Shown here: one piece after another, positions 52,964 to 61,424 of the stretch | Numbering within the stretch: the stretch's first letter is position 1 | Layout of the letters: every line of letters begins with the position of its first letter | From: Gynurincola endophyticus | GTDB lineage: Bacteria; Bacteroidota; Bacteroidia; Chitinophagales; Chitinophagaceae | Reading direction: 5' to 3' | DNA: 64,000 bases | Assembly (NCBI RefSeq): GCF_003991195.1 | Contig: NZ_RCWL01000005.1 | Coordinates: forward strand, 99,270 to 163,269 | Made by a program: the position numbers and the translations under genes | The notes under the pieces: generated by a model | What the model was told of the DNA's origin: nothing | Databases searched by the model: none | What the model saw: the letters and a program-made list of their open reading frames with translations, nothing else

Positions 52964-54445
52964 TCATTTTGACTCTGTCCTTTTTAGTTTTAACATGTTG
53001 TTTATTGTATTTTCAAACATGTTTTTGATGAAATTGTCAGTTCCGGCCATTTTAGTAATGATATCTGCTTTAAGATATTTTTTCTCCCATTTCCAGGTAA
53101 TAAAGTAAGACTCATAAAGGTCGAGCATTTCTTTCGCTTCCGGGGGCATGCTTTCGGTTCCCTCAAGATCAGATAGACTCTCAAAGAAGCTTTTTATATT
53201 AACATACATAACACCGGCATTATTTTTTTCGGGAGTTGGTATTTTACCGGTTGGTGTGATTGATTGGATAGTTCTGAAAACTGAAATATCAAATAGTTGA
53301 TCACTCAGTATTGCAATGGATTCTTCTGTAACTACGGTATCCTCTGTTTGTTTAAATATCTCTTTTAATTTATCCTTTTCTTTAATATCCACTTTAATGG
53401 ACATATACATTGTTTGAACAGAGTCAGGTTGATTGCTGTTCTGTTTCGCATACATGCTCATGGAATACTGTTCTCCGGTAAGCTTAGCAATATCGGCAAA
53501 AGAAACATTAAACATCTGAAATAACTGATCAAAAAGTATCTCAGAGTTTGTTTGTTTAATAATTTCATTGATAAAGTCAAGCTGCAAATTGCTTATTATA
53601 TAAAAAAATGTATTCTGTTCTGATTGAAGAAAAGAAGTGTTGATATTATTTTTATAATGAGTGTTGAAAATCTTCGTGAGTTCTTTATTCGGAGCAAAAA
53701 AGGTGTGCATCTTCAAAACATTACTGTCTATAGAAGAGTGTCCGAAAAAATAACTGTCATTGATCAAGTCATATCCTTTAAGCGTAGATACAAAAGGAGC
53801 CACCTGTTGAATTAGTTCTGAAATGTTTATATAATAAGTAGCGTCACTATTTGTTGGAATATTATTATCGTAGATTTTTGATAAATCCAGATGATCTGCT
53901 TTTTTCATATTGAAATAAAGGTCAGCATATTCTATCGTTTTTTCGGGTGACAAAAATACGTTACCCAGCAATTCTGGTTGAAGCTGTGCCTGATACCCAA
54001 AATCAATAGAAAAAGGAATTAATACCCAATCTTTATTCCAGAAAATCAGATTGTCTTTGTGGTTAATATAACTGTAACCAGATTTTTGTTCTGGTTTATT
54101 TCCTGTTGAGAATATCTTATTAGTTTTAAAAACTTCTATATCGCTGATGGGTAAAACTATAGCCATCAGGTATTGCCCTTTATATTTATGCCCAAAAAAA
54201 ATTCCGTTAGAGAAAGTATCAATACCGGTATATTCAAAGTTCAGATATTCAAAATCCGGATAATATTCAAGAAATTCTTTGTAGATAAGAGATGTTCTGA
54301 TTTCGTTCCATTGATATTTATCAAGGGTTGATTTAATAGAGTAGGTTGCTCCGATAACTGAACCCTTCGGAATCGGAGGATGAACTATTTTGTTTTGTTT
54401 ACAGCCTACGGCCACAATTGCCAGTAAAAAAAGAAGATATCTCAT
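52964..54445 (-). CDS. Large lipoprotein, DUF4836-like, last gene of the ABC cassette
   Basis: With the start at 54445 (MRYLLFLLAIVAVGC) this is a 493-aa lipoprotein with lipobox VAVGC (Cys15); an upstream in-frame ATG adds 19 residues before the signal peptide and overlaps the permease gene, so it is rejected. After the lipid anchor comes PPIPKGSV, comparable to the PIPKEA start of the DUF4836 protein at 58014, followed by a long strand/helix-rich sequence with many Asn, Lys and aromatic residues and no catalytic motif. It is probably a distant DUF4836-type paralogue. It follows the permease gene by 53 bases on the same strand. Function unknown. Confidence 0.72.
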   Translation of the reverse strand: MRYLLFLLAIVAVGCKQNKIVHPPIPKGSVIGATYSIKSTLDKYQWNEIRTSLIYKEFLEYYPDFEYLNFEYTGIDTFSNGIFFGHKYKGQYLMAIVLPISDIEVFKTNKIFSTGNKPEQKSGYSYINHKDNLIFWNKDWVLIPFSIDFGYQAQLQPELLGNVFLSPEKTIEYADLYFNMKKADHLDLSKIYDNNIPTNSDATYYINISELIQQVAPFVSTLKGYDLINDSYFFGHSSIDSNVLKMHTFFAPNKELTKIFNTHYKNNINTSFLQSEQNTFFYIISNLQLDFINEIIKQTNSEILFDQLFQMFNVSFADIAKLTGEQYSMSMYAKQNSNQPDSVQTMYMSIKVDIKEKDKLKEIFKQTEDTVVTEESIAILSDQLFDISVFRTIQSITPTGKIPTPEKNNAGVMYVNIKSFFESLSDLEGTESMPPEAKEMLDLYESYFITWKWEKKYLKADIITKMAGTDNFIKNMFENTINNMLKLKRTESK

Positions 54446-54498
54446 ATTACAAGGTTTAGGGTGTTTCTGCAGCAAGATAAAAAAAATATAGCCGTTGA

Positions 54499-55701
54499 TC
54501 AACGGCTATATTCATATAAAACTTTTTTTAATGTTCTGTGATTGGCTAGTAAAATTGCAATAAAGATGAGTACTGTACTACTGATTGTCCACAAACTGAT
54601 AAAATGACTTAAATCGTGACTGATCAAAGGAATGGTTTTTACAAATATGAATTGAAAAATAACAGTAGCAATTCCTGCAAATATTACTACTAATACAAAA
54701 GCCGGTAAGAATGCTTTATCTAATTTCTGTACCATCCAAGCGGGGCTGTAACCGATCGTTGTTAATAATTTAAGTGAATCCTGATTTTTGGCTAACATCC
54801 ATTGCAGGTAGAACCTGAATAACATGATCGATAATAGTAATGTAAAAATTCCAATAGCTCCGATACTTCCTAATACACCATTCAGTATTTGCTTCACTTT
54901 TCCGAATTGTACTTTATCATTTTGGATGCTGTAACCCTTTTTTTCAAGGAAGCTTACAAAATCTATATTATTCAGATCGTTTACTTCCAGATATACACGT
55001 GAAGTCATTAGCTGGTCAGTAGTGGTAAATGTTTGATTAGCCCAGTTAAGGAATGATTCAGGAACCAATACGGAGTTAATGCGATCGGTTGTTCCTACAA
55101 TTCTGGCGTTGAATACCTGCGATCTGCCCAAGGCGTCATAACAGATAACATTCAGCGGAATATTAAATAAAGTTTCTTTTGAAAATTGCGGTAAGCCATA
55201 ACTCGGAGCAAACACATTGAAAAGCTCTAAAAAAGTATTTGAAATAATGAGCGGTAATTCCGCATCTCCTTCCTGCCATTTGAAGGTAGGGGGAGTGGTA
55301 CCCAGAAACTTTGCATCGAGCGATTCAATAAAGAAATCTGTTCTGAAACCCAGACGACCGGCAGCACTCAGTTGTACCCTGAATTGGTTGGCTACCAGTG
55401 GTGCGGCAGATATGATAAAAGGCTGAGCTTCTAATTCGGTAATATCTTTTTGCAGAAAACTGTTGGCTTCTACATTGCCCATAGTATTATTCGAGATAAT
55501 CTTTGAGATAGAGATAAATTCGTTTCCTTCTGCATCAGGTTTTTGTTCTCCTAAAATTACCTGTAGATTAATATAAAACTGAAGAGAAATCAATACTAAA
55601 CTCACCCCCACCCATAAGCCGAAATAGCTTAACCATTTAGAAGACTTATTGGTATTGGCAATCAGTAATTTCTGTATATATTTAAAAGAAGGTTTCGACA
55701 T
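54499..55701 (-). CDS. FtsX/MacB-like ABC transporter permease
   Basis: A 400-aa inner-membrane protein with FtsX-type topology: an N-terminal cytoplasmic segment (FKYIQKLLIANTNKSSKWLSYFG), one transmembrane helix (about 24-46), a large periplasmic domain (about 47-275, MacB-PCD-like) and three C-terminal helices (about 276-305, 332-356, 370-392). This architecture belongs to mechanotransmission or lipoprotein-handling ABC systems (LolCDE, MacB, FtsEX) rather than importers. It starts 9 bases after the ATPase gene. The sequence is too divergent to name a subfamily; a role in lipoprotein or envelope processing is inference. Confidence 0.82.
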   Translation of the reverse strand: MSKPSFKYIQKLLIANTNKSSKWLSYFGLWVGVSLVLISLQFYINLQVILGEQKPDAEGNEFISISKIISNNTMGNVEANSFLQKDITELEAQPFIISAAPLVANQFRVQLSAAGRLGFRTDFFIESLDAKFLGTTPPTFKWQEGDAELPLIISNTFLELFNVFAPSYGLPQFSKETLFNIPLNVICYDALGRSQVFNARIVGTTDRINSVLVPESFLNWANQTFTTTDQLMTSRVYLEVNDLNNIDFVSFLEKKGYSIQNDKVQFGKVKQILNGVLGSIGAIGIFTLLLSIMLFRFYLQWMLAKNQDSLKLLTTIGYSPAWMVQKLDKAFLPAFVLVVIFAGIATVIFQFIFVKTIPLISHDLSHFISLWTISSTVLIFIAILLANHRTLKKVLYEYSR

Positions 55702-55710
55702 GATAGCTGA

Positions 55711-56349
55711 TTATAGATGATAAATAACGTCTGGCTGAAACGCATGATTCTTGTTAAGATCTGCTAAAATGAGTGCTGCGTTTCTGGCTTTAACCTGCTC
55801 ACGAATAAGGTCCAGCGCTAAAAGCGAGTTGTTTTCATCTAAATGACTGAAAGGTTCATCGAGTAATAAAAAATCAAAGGGTTTGCTGAGTGCACGAACG
55901 ATGGCGATTCTTTGCTGCTCACCGTAAGAGCAATATCTAGCCAATTGATTCCATTTGCTGATTACACCCAGTCTGTTCAGTAATTCCTTAATTTGCTCTA
56001 TTGATAAAAAGGGAGTGATGTTGTTTTGTAGCAGCAGGTTGTCTTCGATGGTTAGTTGAGGAAATAAACGAAGGTCCTGAAAAACTACACTGAGCTTTGA
56101 TTGTCTGATGAGCGCTAATTCGTCTACCCCGGCATCAGTGATTGTTTGTTGACCGATAAGAATCTTTCCTTTATAATCATGCCGCATTCCATAAAGAAAG
56201 TGAATCAGAGAAGTTTTACCGCTTCCGGAAGGGGCAACGATTTCTACCTGTTGGTTTTTCTGAAAGTGAACGGCCTGATTCCAGATTTCAGAATTTCGAA
56301 CTTTATTTTCGTCGAAGTAAGTTGGAATTAATGATTGAATCTGTAGCAT
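55711..56349 (-). CDS. ABC transporter ATP-binding protein (LolD/MacB type)
   Basis: ATPase subunit paired with the adjacent permease. The 212-aa protein has Walker A APSGSGKTS (residues 39-47), Q-loop VVFQDLRLFPQLT, signature SYGEQQRIAI (SYGEQ in place of LSGGQ), Walker B FLLLDEPFSHLDE and a late segment ALILADLNKNHA where the H-loop His should lie (His of KNHA is a candidate). The altered signature and short length separate it from standard LolD. The ATG lies only a few bases beyond the T-run of a terminator-like hairpin, so expression may depend on read-through. Confidence 0.88.
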   Translation of the reverse strand: MLQIQSLIPTYFDENKVRNSEIWNQAVHFQKNQQVEIVAPSGSGKTSLIHFLYGMRHDYKGKILIGQQTITDAGVDELALIRQSKLSVVFQDLRLFPQLTIEDNLLLQNNITPFLSIEQIKELLNRLGVISKWNQLARYCSYGEQQRIAIVRALSKPFDFLLLDEPFSHLDENNSLLALDLIREQVKARNAALILADLNKNHAFQPDVIYHL

Positions 56350-56354
56350 AGTTG

Positions 56355-56386
56355 AAAAAAAGGTTCGAATACTATTCGAACCTTTT
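56355..56386 (-). terminator. Terminator/attenuator between DUF4836 gene and ABC ATPase gene
   Basis: Stem AAAAGGTTCGAA/TTCGAACCTTTT with a short loop. On the minus strand it is followed by a run of U (plus-strand A-run 56355-56361). The ATPase start codon (56349) lies 5 bases beyond this run, so the hairpin sits inside what would otherwise be one operon. Confidence 0.8.
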
Positions 56387-56406
56387 ACTATTTTAATAAT
56401 TAAAAA

Positions 56407-58014
56407 TTACTGTTGTTCAACTGGAGGTGGTGGCGGAGGCAACATTTCATCGTTTGCTTCGTTGATCGCTCCTAATTCATCTAGTAAATTAATTAATGAC
56501 TTGACACTGTTTTCATTCGCATTCATTAAGTCAAGCTGAAGGTGACCTACGATTTCACCGCCTTCAAATTCGCTGATCAGATAAGCACCTTTTAATACTT
56601 TTCTGAAAGCTGCAAGTCCTTGTTTATCGTTTTCTTCTACGAATGTTTTATCGAGTTGAGTAAATAATTTCTGGAAATCGATAAAGAAACCACCACTCGT
56701 ATTTTTGATTTTTTGAGCGTACTCATTTAATGAACCTTTCGAACCGGTTAAAATCTGATTTGCCAGATTGCTGCTGGTAGCAACTACGAACAATTTATCA
56801 TCAGATGCAAATAATGAATCGGTTGTATTAGCTCCCTGGGCTTGTAAAGTATTTAATACTTTTTTGAAATAATCTTTATTTCTGATTTCAAATCCGAATG
56901 CGCCTACCGGCTCGCTTTTTACAGATGTTGTGCTTTCTACATAAGCATCTTTTTCGAAATCATAGTATTTAGATGGAACGCTGATGATTTCAGTAATACC
57001 ACCGAAAATAGTGTTTCCGAAAGCTTCACTGATATTTTCAAGGCTAAGATTATCTTTTTGTAAGTAAGAGTTTACTAAACCATCTAATCCTGCTTCTTTG
57101 ATAATATCAACGATTGCAGAAGGACTTAATTCAATCGCAAAACCGGCAATTACATCCGCACCGCCGAATTTTGTAAGCGGGTCGATGTTTACATTATTCT
57201 TGAAGTGTTTTTTAAAGATTTTCTTTAAAGAATCGTTCAGGAATGCTTTGGTTTTAGAAACGATTTTTCCATTTTCAAATGATAAGTTACCGATAGAATA
57301 GTTATCTTTTAAAAGATCACCGATTTTACTCATACCGATATACATCTGATAAGGAGCCATTGCGTAAGTAGTATTACCATAAGTCTGGATATCTCCGCCT
57401 AATGCCAATGCTTCTTTAAAGTGTTTTGAGTCGTTTACTAAATCTTTACCGCTGGCTTTAAAGTAAGTGTCGAGAAAAGAGATGGTGTTTGTTAAATTTA
57501 GTGCGGCAGGGTCGCCGTTTTCGTCGAACTGACCAAGTTTGGTGAAATCCATATCAATGGCCGTTCCCTGAATGGCAACTTTGTCGTTCCAGGCTACAAA
57601 ATAATTTGATTTAGTAGCATATTTATACTCTTTGCCTTCGATAGGAGTACCGATCTGGGTAGCCACTACTTGTTCGAACTGATCTTTATTTGCGATAAAA
57701 GCACCTATAATAATAGAGTTAGCATTATTTTTAAAAACATTGAAGTAGGTAATGTTTTTATCTGTGTTAAGACCAGAGCTCGCAGGATCTTTGAATAACT
57801 GTAAAATACTACTGTCTTTAATTTCGCTGGAAATTTTTTTGAAAAGCTTGGTTTCAAAAAGATCACTGAGTGATGCTTTTTCAGATAAGGACGCAGTGTT
57901 AAAATTCACTACCTGAGCAGCTTCTTTTGGAATCGGAATAACGTCCGTTGCCGGGCTGCTACAGCTTGCGATCAGAACAACAGCTACGAGTAAGAATGAA
58001 TAAACTTTTTTCAT
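56407..58014 (-). CDS. DUF4836 family lipoprotein
   Basis: A 535-aa lipoprotein with lipobox IASC (Cys18), followed by TDVIPIPKEAAQVVNFNTASLSEKASLSDLF, the typical opening of the Bacteroidota DUF4836 family, then two long repeats of strand/helix pattern (ADVIAGFAIELSPSAIVDIIKE..., GGFFIDFQKLFTQLDKTF) and a Pro-rich, flexible C-terminus (LPPPPPPVEQQ). There are no catalytic motifs; the function of the family is unknown. It is first in a minus-strand set with an ABC ATPase, an FtsX-like permease and a second similar lipoprotein. Upstream are hisS and its terminator, so it probably has its own promoter. Confidence 0.85.
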   Translation of the reverse strand: MKKVYSFLLVAVVLIASCSSPATDVIPIPKEAAQVVNFNTASLSEKASLSDLFETKLFKKISSEIKDSSILQLFKDPASSGLNTDKNITYFNVFKNNANSIIIGAFIANKDQFEQVVATQIGTPIEGKEYKYATKSNYFVAWNDKVAIQGTAIDMDFTKLGQFDENGDPAALNLTNTISFLDTYFKASGKDLVNDSKHFKEALALGGDIQTYGNTTYAMAPYQMYIGMSKIGDLLKDNYSIGNLSFENGKIVSKTKAFLNDSLKKIFKKHFKNNVNIDPLTKFGGADVIAGFAIELSPSAIVDIIKEAGLDGLVNSYLQKDNLSLENISEAFGNTIFGGITEIISVPSKYYDFEKDAYVESTTSVKSEPVGAFGFEIRNKDYFKKVLNTLQAQGANTTDSLFASDDKLFVVATSSNLANQILTGSKGSLNEYAQKIKNTSGGFFIDFQKLFTQLDKTFVEENDKQGLAAFRKVLKGAYLISEFEGGEIVGHLQLDLMNANENSVKSLINLLDELGAINEANDEMLPPPPPPVEQQ

Positions 58015-58061
58015 GTTTCAATTTATGTTAATAGTAGTAAGTGCTAATATAATATATGTCG

Positions 58062-58090
58062 ACAAAAAAAGCCTGGTGTTACCAAGCTTT
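58062..58090 (-). terminator. Terminator at the end of hisS
   Basis: On the minus strand AAAGCUUGGU pairs with ACCAGGCUUU (one G-U) around AAC, followed by a U-run. On the plus strand the same position would be a C-A mismatch, so it is directed against the hisS transcript. Confidence 0.8.
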
Positions 58091-59474
58091 AAAAAAATAT
58101 TTTTTCATCAATTTCTGAGTAATTAAATGTTTTTTGTTCGCCGGTTTGTAAATTCTTGACATTAAACGAACTATTCTGCAATTCATTGCTGCCCAACACT
58201 GCTATATACGGAATACTTTTCTTCTCAGCGTATTTGAATTGTTTGTCAAATTTAGCCGTTTCGTGGTAGATTTCAGCAGAAATACCCAATTTCCTTAGCT
58301 GTTGAACCAATTTATACGCCTGATTGCCTTCGGCAGTACCGAGGTTAAAGAATAGAATCTGAGTAGTGGTATTTAACGTATCAGGAAAAAGCTGTAATTC
58401 TTCCATTACATCATAAATACGGTCAATACCAAAAGATATTCCTACACCGGAAATTCCGTTCACCCCGAAAAGGCCCGTAAGGTTATCATAGCGGCCACCA
58501 CCACCGATACTTCCCATTTTTACGGTTTCCGGTGCTTTTACTTCAAAGATTAATCCTGTATAATAATCTAATCCTCTGGCCAATGTAAAGTCAACTTGTA
58601 AAGGATTTTTATCTCCGGTGTTTAATCCGGCGCTGAAATGGTCTAAAACATATTGAATTTCGTCAATACCTTGTTGACCGATTGCTATATGAGATAAAAG
58701 GGCGCTTACCTGCGTCATCATTTCGGTGTTAGAGCCATTAATGTTCAGGTATTTTTCAATTACTCCGACCTGTTCGGTTGAAATGCCGCGTTGAGTCAAT
58801 TCTTCCTTTACTTTTTCAATACCGATTTTGTCGAGTTTATCAATTGCTACGGTAATATCTACCATTTTATCGGCTCCTCCACAAAGTTCGGCCAGCGCAG
58901 AAAGGATTTTGCGGCTGTTGATTTTAATAATAAATCCGTTTAAACCGAGTTTGGTGAGTGCGTCATTATAAATATTTACTAATTCGGTTTCGAATAGCAA
59001 ACTGTTACTTCCTACTACGTCAGCATCACACTGATAAAATTCGCGGTAGCGGCCTCTGGCAGGACGATCAGCACGCCATACGGGTTGAATCTGATAGCGC
59101 TTAAAAGGAAAAACCAGTTGGCCGTGATTCATTGCTACAAAACGGGCAAAAGGAATGGTAAGGTCGTAGCGAAGGGCTCTTTCGGTGAGCTCTTTCACGT
59201 TTTTACCTTCGAGTGCTTTTTCAAAAGCCTGTTGGGCTTCTTCATGTTTGGCCGGATTTTCTAATCCGTTATTCAAAATTTTGAAAATAAGTTTATTTCC
59301 TTCCTCACCGTATTTTCCCATCAGTGTATCCAGCTGTTCCATTGCCGGAGTTTCGAGGGGTTGAAAGCCATAACGCTCAAAAATTTCACGGATGGTATTG
59401 AAAATATAGTGACGTTTACGCACTACTGCCGGGGCAAAATCTCTTGTTCCTTGTGGTAAACCTGGTTTACTCAT
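58089..59474 (-). CDS. hisS: Histidyl-tRNA synthetase
   Basis: Class II synthetase charging tRNA-His. The 461-aa protein has class II motif 1 (ERYGFQPLETPAMEQLD), motif 2 (FKRYQIQPVWRADRPARGRYREFYQCDADVVG), the two histidine-specific motifs (LARGLDYYTGLIFEV and GGGRYDNL), motif 3 (GISGVGISFGIDRIYDVMEE) and the C-terminal anticodon-binding domain. An insertion near residues 75-100 (NGLENPAKHEEAQQAFEKALEGKNVKEL) is typical of the Bacteroidota enzymes. It follows the phosphatase gene by 11 bases on the same strand. Confidence 0.97.
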   Translation of the reverse strand: MSKPGLPQGTRDFAPAVVRKRHYIFNTIREIFERYGFQPLETPAMEQLDTLMGKYGEEGNKLIFKILNNGLENPAKHEEAQQAFEKALEGKNVKELTERALRYDLTIPFARFVAMNHGQLVFPFKRYQIQPVWRADRPARGRYREFYQCDADVVGSNSLLFETELVNIYNDALTKLGLNGFIIKINSRKILSALAELCGGADKMVDITVAIDKLDKIGIEKVKEELTQRGISTEQVGVIEKYLNINGSNTEMMTQVSALLSHIAIGQQGIDEIQYVLDHFSAGLNTGDKNPLQVDFTLARGLDYYTGLIFEVKAPETVKMGSIGGGGRYDNLTGLFGVNGISGVGISFGIDRIYDVMEELQLFPDTLNTTTQILFFNLGTAEGNQAYKLVQQLRKLGISAEIYHETAKFDKQFKYAEKKSIPYIAVLGSNELQNSSFNVKNLQTGEQKTFNYSEIDEKIFF

Positions 59475-59485
59475 AAATCTGTTAA

Positions 59486-59953
59486 TTATTTATTTGCGTA
59501 TTTTTCTATGATTCGGTTACAGGCATTGTTGAGCATTTCATAAACTTCATGATAGCCGGGCTCTGTACCATACCAGGGATCTGGTACATCAAGGTCTTCG
59601 TTTGGATGTAACTCATTCATTATTAATGATATTTTTGAATGATGTTGCAAAAAGGCCGCTTTGGTGAGCCTTCTGATATCATCTAAAACATCTCCTGCCA
59701 TTACATAAATAAGGTCATAGCTTTCTAAATCGGCCGCGGTAATTTTTCTGGATCGCTGGTGACTGATGTCGATTCCGTTCAACTTCGCTACCTTCTGCGA
59801 GAGTTTATGCGGGGCTTCACCATTGTGGTAGCCATTGGTACCGGCGCTATCTATTTTCCAGTTCAAACCTGCGGTATCGGCTTTAGATTGTAAAATACCT
59901 TCTGCAAGCGGACTTCTACAAATGTTTCCTAAACAGACCATTAGCACTTTCAT
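59486..59953 (-). CDS. Low-molecular-weight protein-tyrosine phosphatase
   Basis: Cysteine phosphatase of the LMW-PTP family. The 155-aa protein carries the P-loop VCLGNICRSP (Cys7 nucleophile, Arg13; CX5R), the WKIDSAGTNGYHNGEAPH segment and the general-acid loop with DVPDPWYG (catalytic Asp). In bacteria such enzymes often oppose tyrosine kinases controlling polysaccharide export, or detoxify phosphoarginine; no kinase is adjacent. It precedes hisS by 11 bases and likely shares its transcript, the -7 element lying five bases before its ATG. Confidence 0.94.
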   Translation of the reverse strand: MKVLMVCLGNICRSPLAEGILQSKADTAGLNWKIDSAGTNGYHNGEAPHKLSQKVAKLNGIDISHQRSRKITAADLESYDLIYVMAGDVLDDIRRLTKAAFLQHHSKISLIMNELHPNEDLDVPDPWYGTEPGYHEVYEMLNNACNRIIEKYANK

Positions 59954-59958
59954 GCTTG

Positions 59959-59966
59959 CAAAGATA
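59959..59966 (-). promoter_or_regulatory. -7 element immediately before the phosphatase gene
   Basis: Minus-strand TATCTTTG followed by CAAGC and the start codon; five-base gap, again pointing to a leaderless mRNA (phosphatase-hisS unit). Confidence 0.5.
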
Positions 59967-60203
59967 CGGTTATTGAAAAGCTTATAACATTTTCTTAATG
60001 AGTAATGCGTATGGAATTTGTAACTTTTAGCATCCTTTATAAGAAAGGTATTTGAAAAAATGCCGGCAGAGATTAAAAAGAATTAAAAAAAACAGGCTCT
60101 TTAACAATCTGATATTATCTATTGCCCTAAAAATTTGAATTAGCAAGGGTGTACTTGACGATTTTTGATGATATTTTGTTAACTTGCCCGAACCGAATTT
60201 TGA

Positions 60204-60455
60204 ATGGAAATGAGTTTTAATCAACAAGATAAACGAGAAAAGGCTTATAAAATGCGCCGTTCTTTAGCGGATGCAGTGATGGGATTACTATATTCTGGCG
60301 TAGGAACCTATTTACTATTTGTAAAAGGAGAAGACGGAGAGTCTTTTTTGCCGGGAGAAATGCTGTATGTATTCGTTGGCATTTGCTATTTGTACGGTGC
60401 TTTTAGAATTTATCGTGCAATCAAGCAGAATTATTATATTGATAAAGATAGATAG
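60204..60455 (+). CDS. Small two-helix membrane protein of unknown function
   Basis: An 83-aa protein with a charged N-terminus (QQDKREKAYKMRRSLAD), two transmembrane helices (about 22-42, AVMGLLYSGVGTYLLFV; about 53-72, LYVFVGICYLYGAFRIYRA) and a short charged C-terminus. The start could be the ATG at 60204 or the one two codons later. It is followed after 7 bases by the PstS-like lipoprotein gene, so the two are almost certainly cotranscribed, and a membrane-partner role is likely. I do not recognise a named family. Confidence 0.75.
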   Translation: MEMSFNQQDKREKAYKMRRSLADAVMGLLYSGVGTYLLFVKGEDGESFLPGEMLYVFVGICYLYGAFRIYRAIKQNYYIDKDR

Positions 60456-60462
60456 GAAGAAT

Positions 60463-61386
60463 ATGAAACATTCGTTTTGGAAGCATATTTGTTATGCAAT
60501 CATGGCCGTAACAATGTTGGTGAGCTGCGCAGGGGATACTGCTAATCAGCAGCCCAGGGAAAGCGCTACCAGAGGAACTATTAATATTAGTGTTGACGAG
60601 TCTTTTCAATTAGTAATTGAGCAGCAGATTTTTGCTTTTGAAGGCTTGTATCCCAACGCAAAAATTAATGTTACCTACAAGCCGGAAGCCGAATGTTTAA
60701 AAGATTTGAATAATGACAGTATCCGGATGGTAATTGTAACACGCGGTTTGAGTGATGATGAAGTGAAGCAATTCGAACAAAGAAAAAGATACAGACCTTC
60801 TTTCGGAATAGTCGCTTATGATGCTTTGGCAGTTATATTAAATAAAAAGTCTAAAGATACTTTGTTTAAAATGTCTGATATCAAAGCAATGTTAGAGAAG
60901 AAAAGTGAATACCCTTATAAAGTGGTGGTAGATGGAAAAGTGGCAACCTCTACCGTAAGGTATTTGCAGGATTCGGTATTAAAAAGTAAAGATCTCGGAA
61001 CAAATATAGAAGGTGCGGAAAACTCTTTGGGTGTAATTGATTATGTTTCTAAAAATCAGGACGCGATAGGAATTCTGGGAGTAAGCTGGGTAGGAAATAA
61101 AGATGATTCTACTCAATTAAGTTTTTTAGAAAAAGTAAAAATTGCGAAATTAGAGTGTCGGAATTGTGAAGGTACTTATGTAGATCCTGTACAGTATAAT
61201 ATAGCTCACGTAAGATATCCTATGTTCAGGCCTTTATATTATATATTAAAGGAAAATTGGAACGGCCTGGGGCATGGATTTGCAAATTTCCTATCCTATG
61301 AAAAAGGTCAGAAGGTTTTTTACCGTTCTTACCTATTACCTGGAAAAATGAGTTTCACCGTAAGAACAGTGGAAATCTCTGAATAA
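60463..61386 (+). CDS. PstS-like substrate-binding lipoprotein
   Basis: With the start at 60463 (MKHSFWKHICYAIMAVTMLVSC) this is a 307-aa lipoprotein with lipobox LVSC (Cys22) and a periplasmic-binding-protein type II fold like phosphate-binding PstS: GTINISVDESFQLVIEQQIFAFEGLYPNAKINV, VIVTRGLSDDEVKQF, FGIVAYDALAVILNKK, GVIDYVSKNQDAIGILGVSWVG and the C-terminal RPLYYILKENWNGLGHGFANFLSYEKGQKVFYRSYLLP. There are no pstC, pstA or pstB genes nearby, so phosphate import by the classical system is doubtful. It lies between a small membrane protein and a TPR protein gene. Confidence 0.85.
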   Translation: MKHSFWKHICYAIMAVTMLVSCAGDTANQQPRESATRGTINISVDESFQLVIEQQIFAFEGLYPNAKINVTYKPEAECLKDLNNDSIRMVIVTRGLSDDEVKQFEQRKRYRPSFGIVAYDALAVILNKKSKDTLFKMSDIKAMLEKKSEYPYKVVVDGKVATSTVRYLQDSVLKSKDLGTNIEGAENSLGVIDYVSKNQDAIGILGVSWVGNKDDSTQLSFLEKVKIAKLECRNCEGTYVDPVQYNIAHVRYPMFRPLYYILKENWNGLGHGFANFLSYEKGQKVFYRSYLLPGKMSFTVRTVEISE

Positions 61387-61424
61387 AATAGCAACATTTC
61401 AAAATCAAAAATTAGAAATTGATA

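Noticed and set aside
56362-56382. GGTTCGAAT-containing palindrome, resembling a tRNA T-arm
   Set aside because: It is the stem of a terminator hairpin between two genes; no tRNA cloverleaf is present.
60027-60227. Minus-strand reading frame of 66 codons before the small membrane protein gene
   Set aside because: It overlaps the start of the gene at 60204, has unnatural composition and no promoter; it looks like a chance frame in AT-rich DNA.
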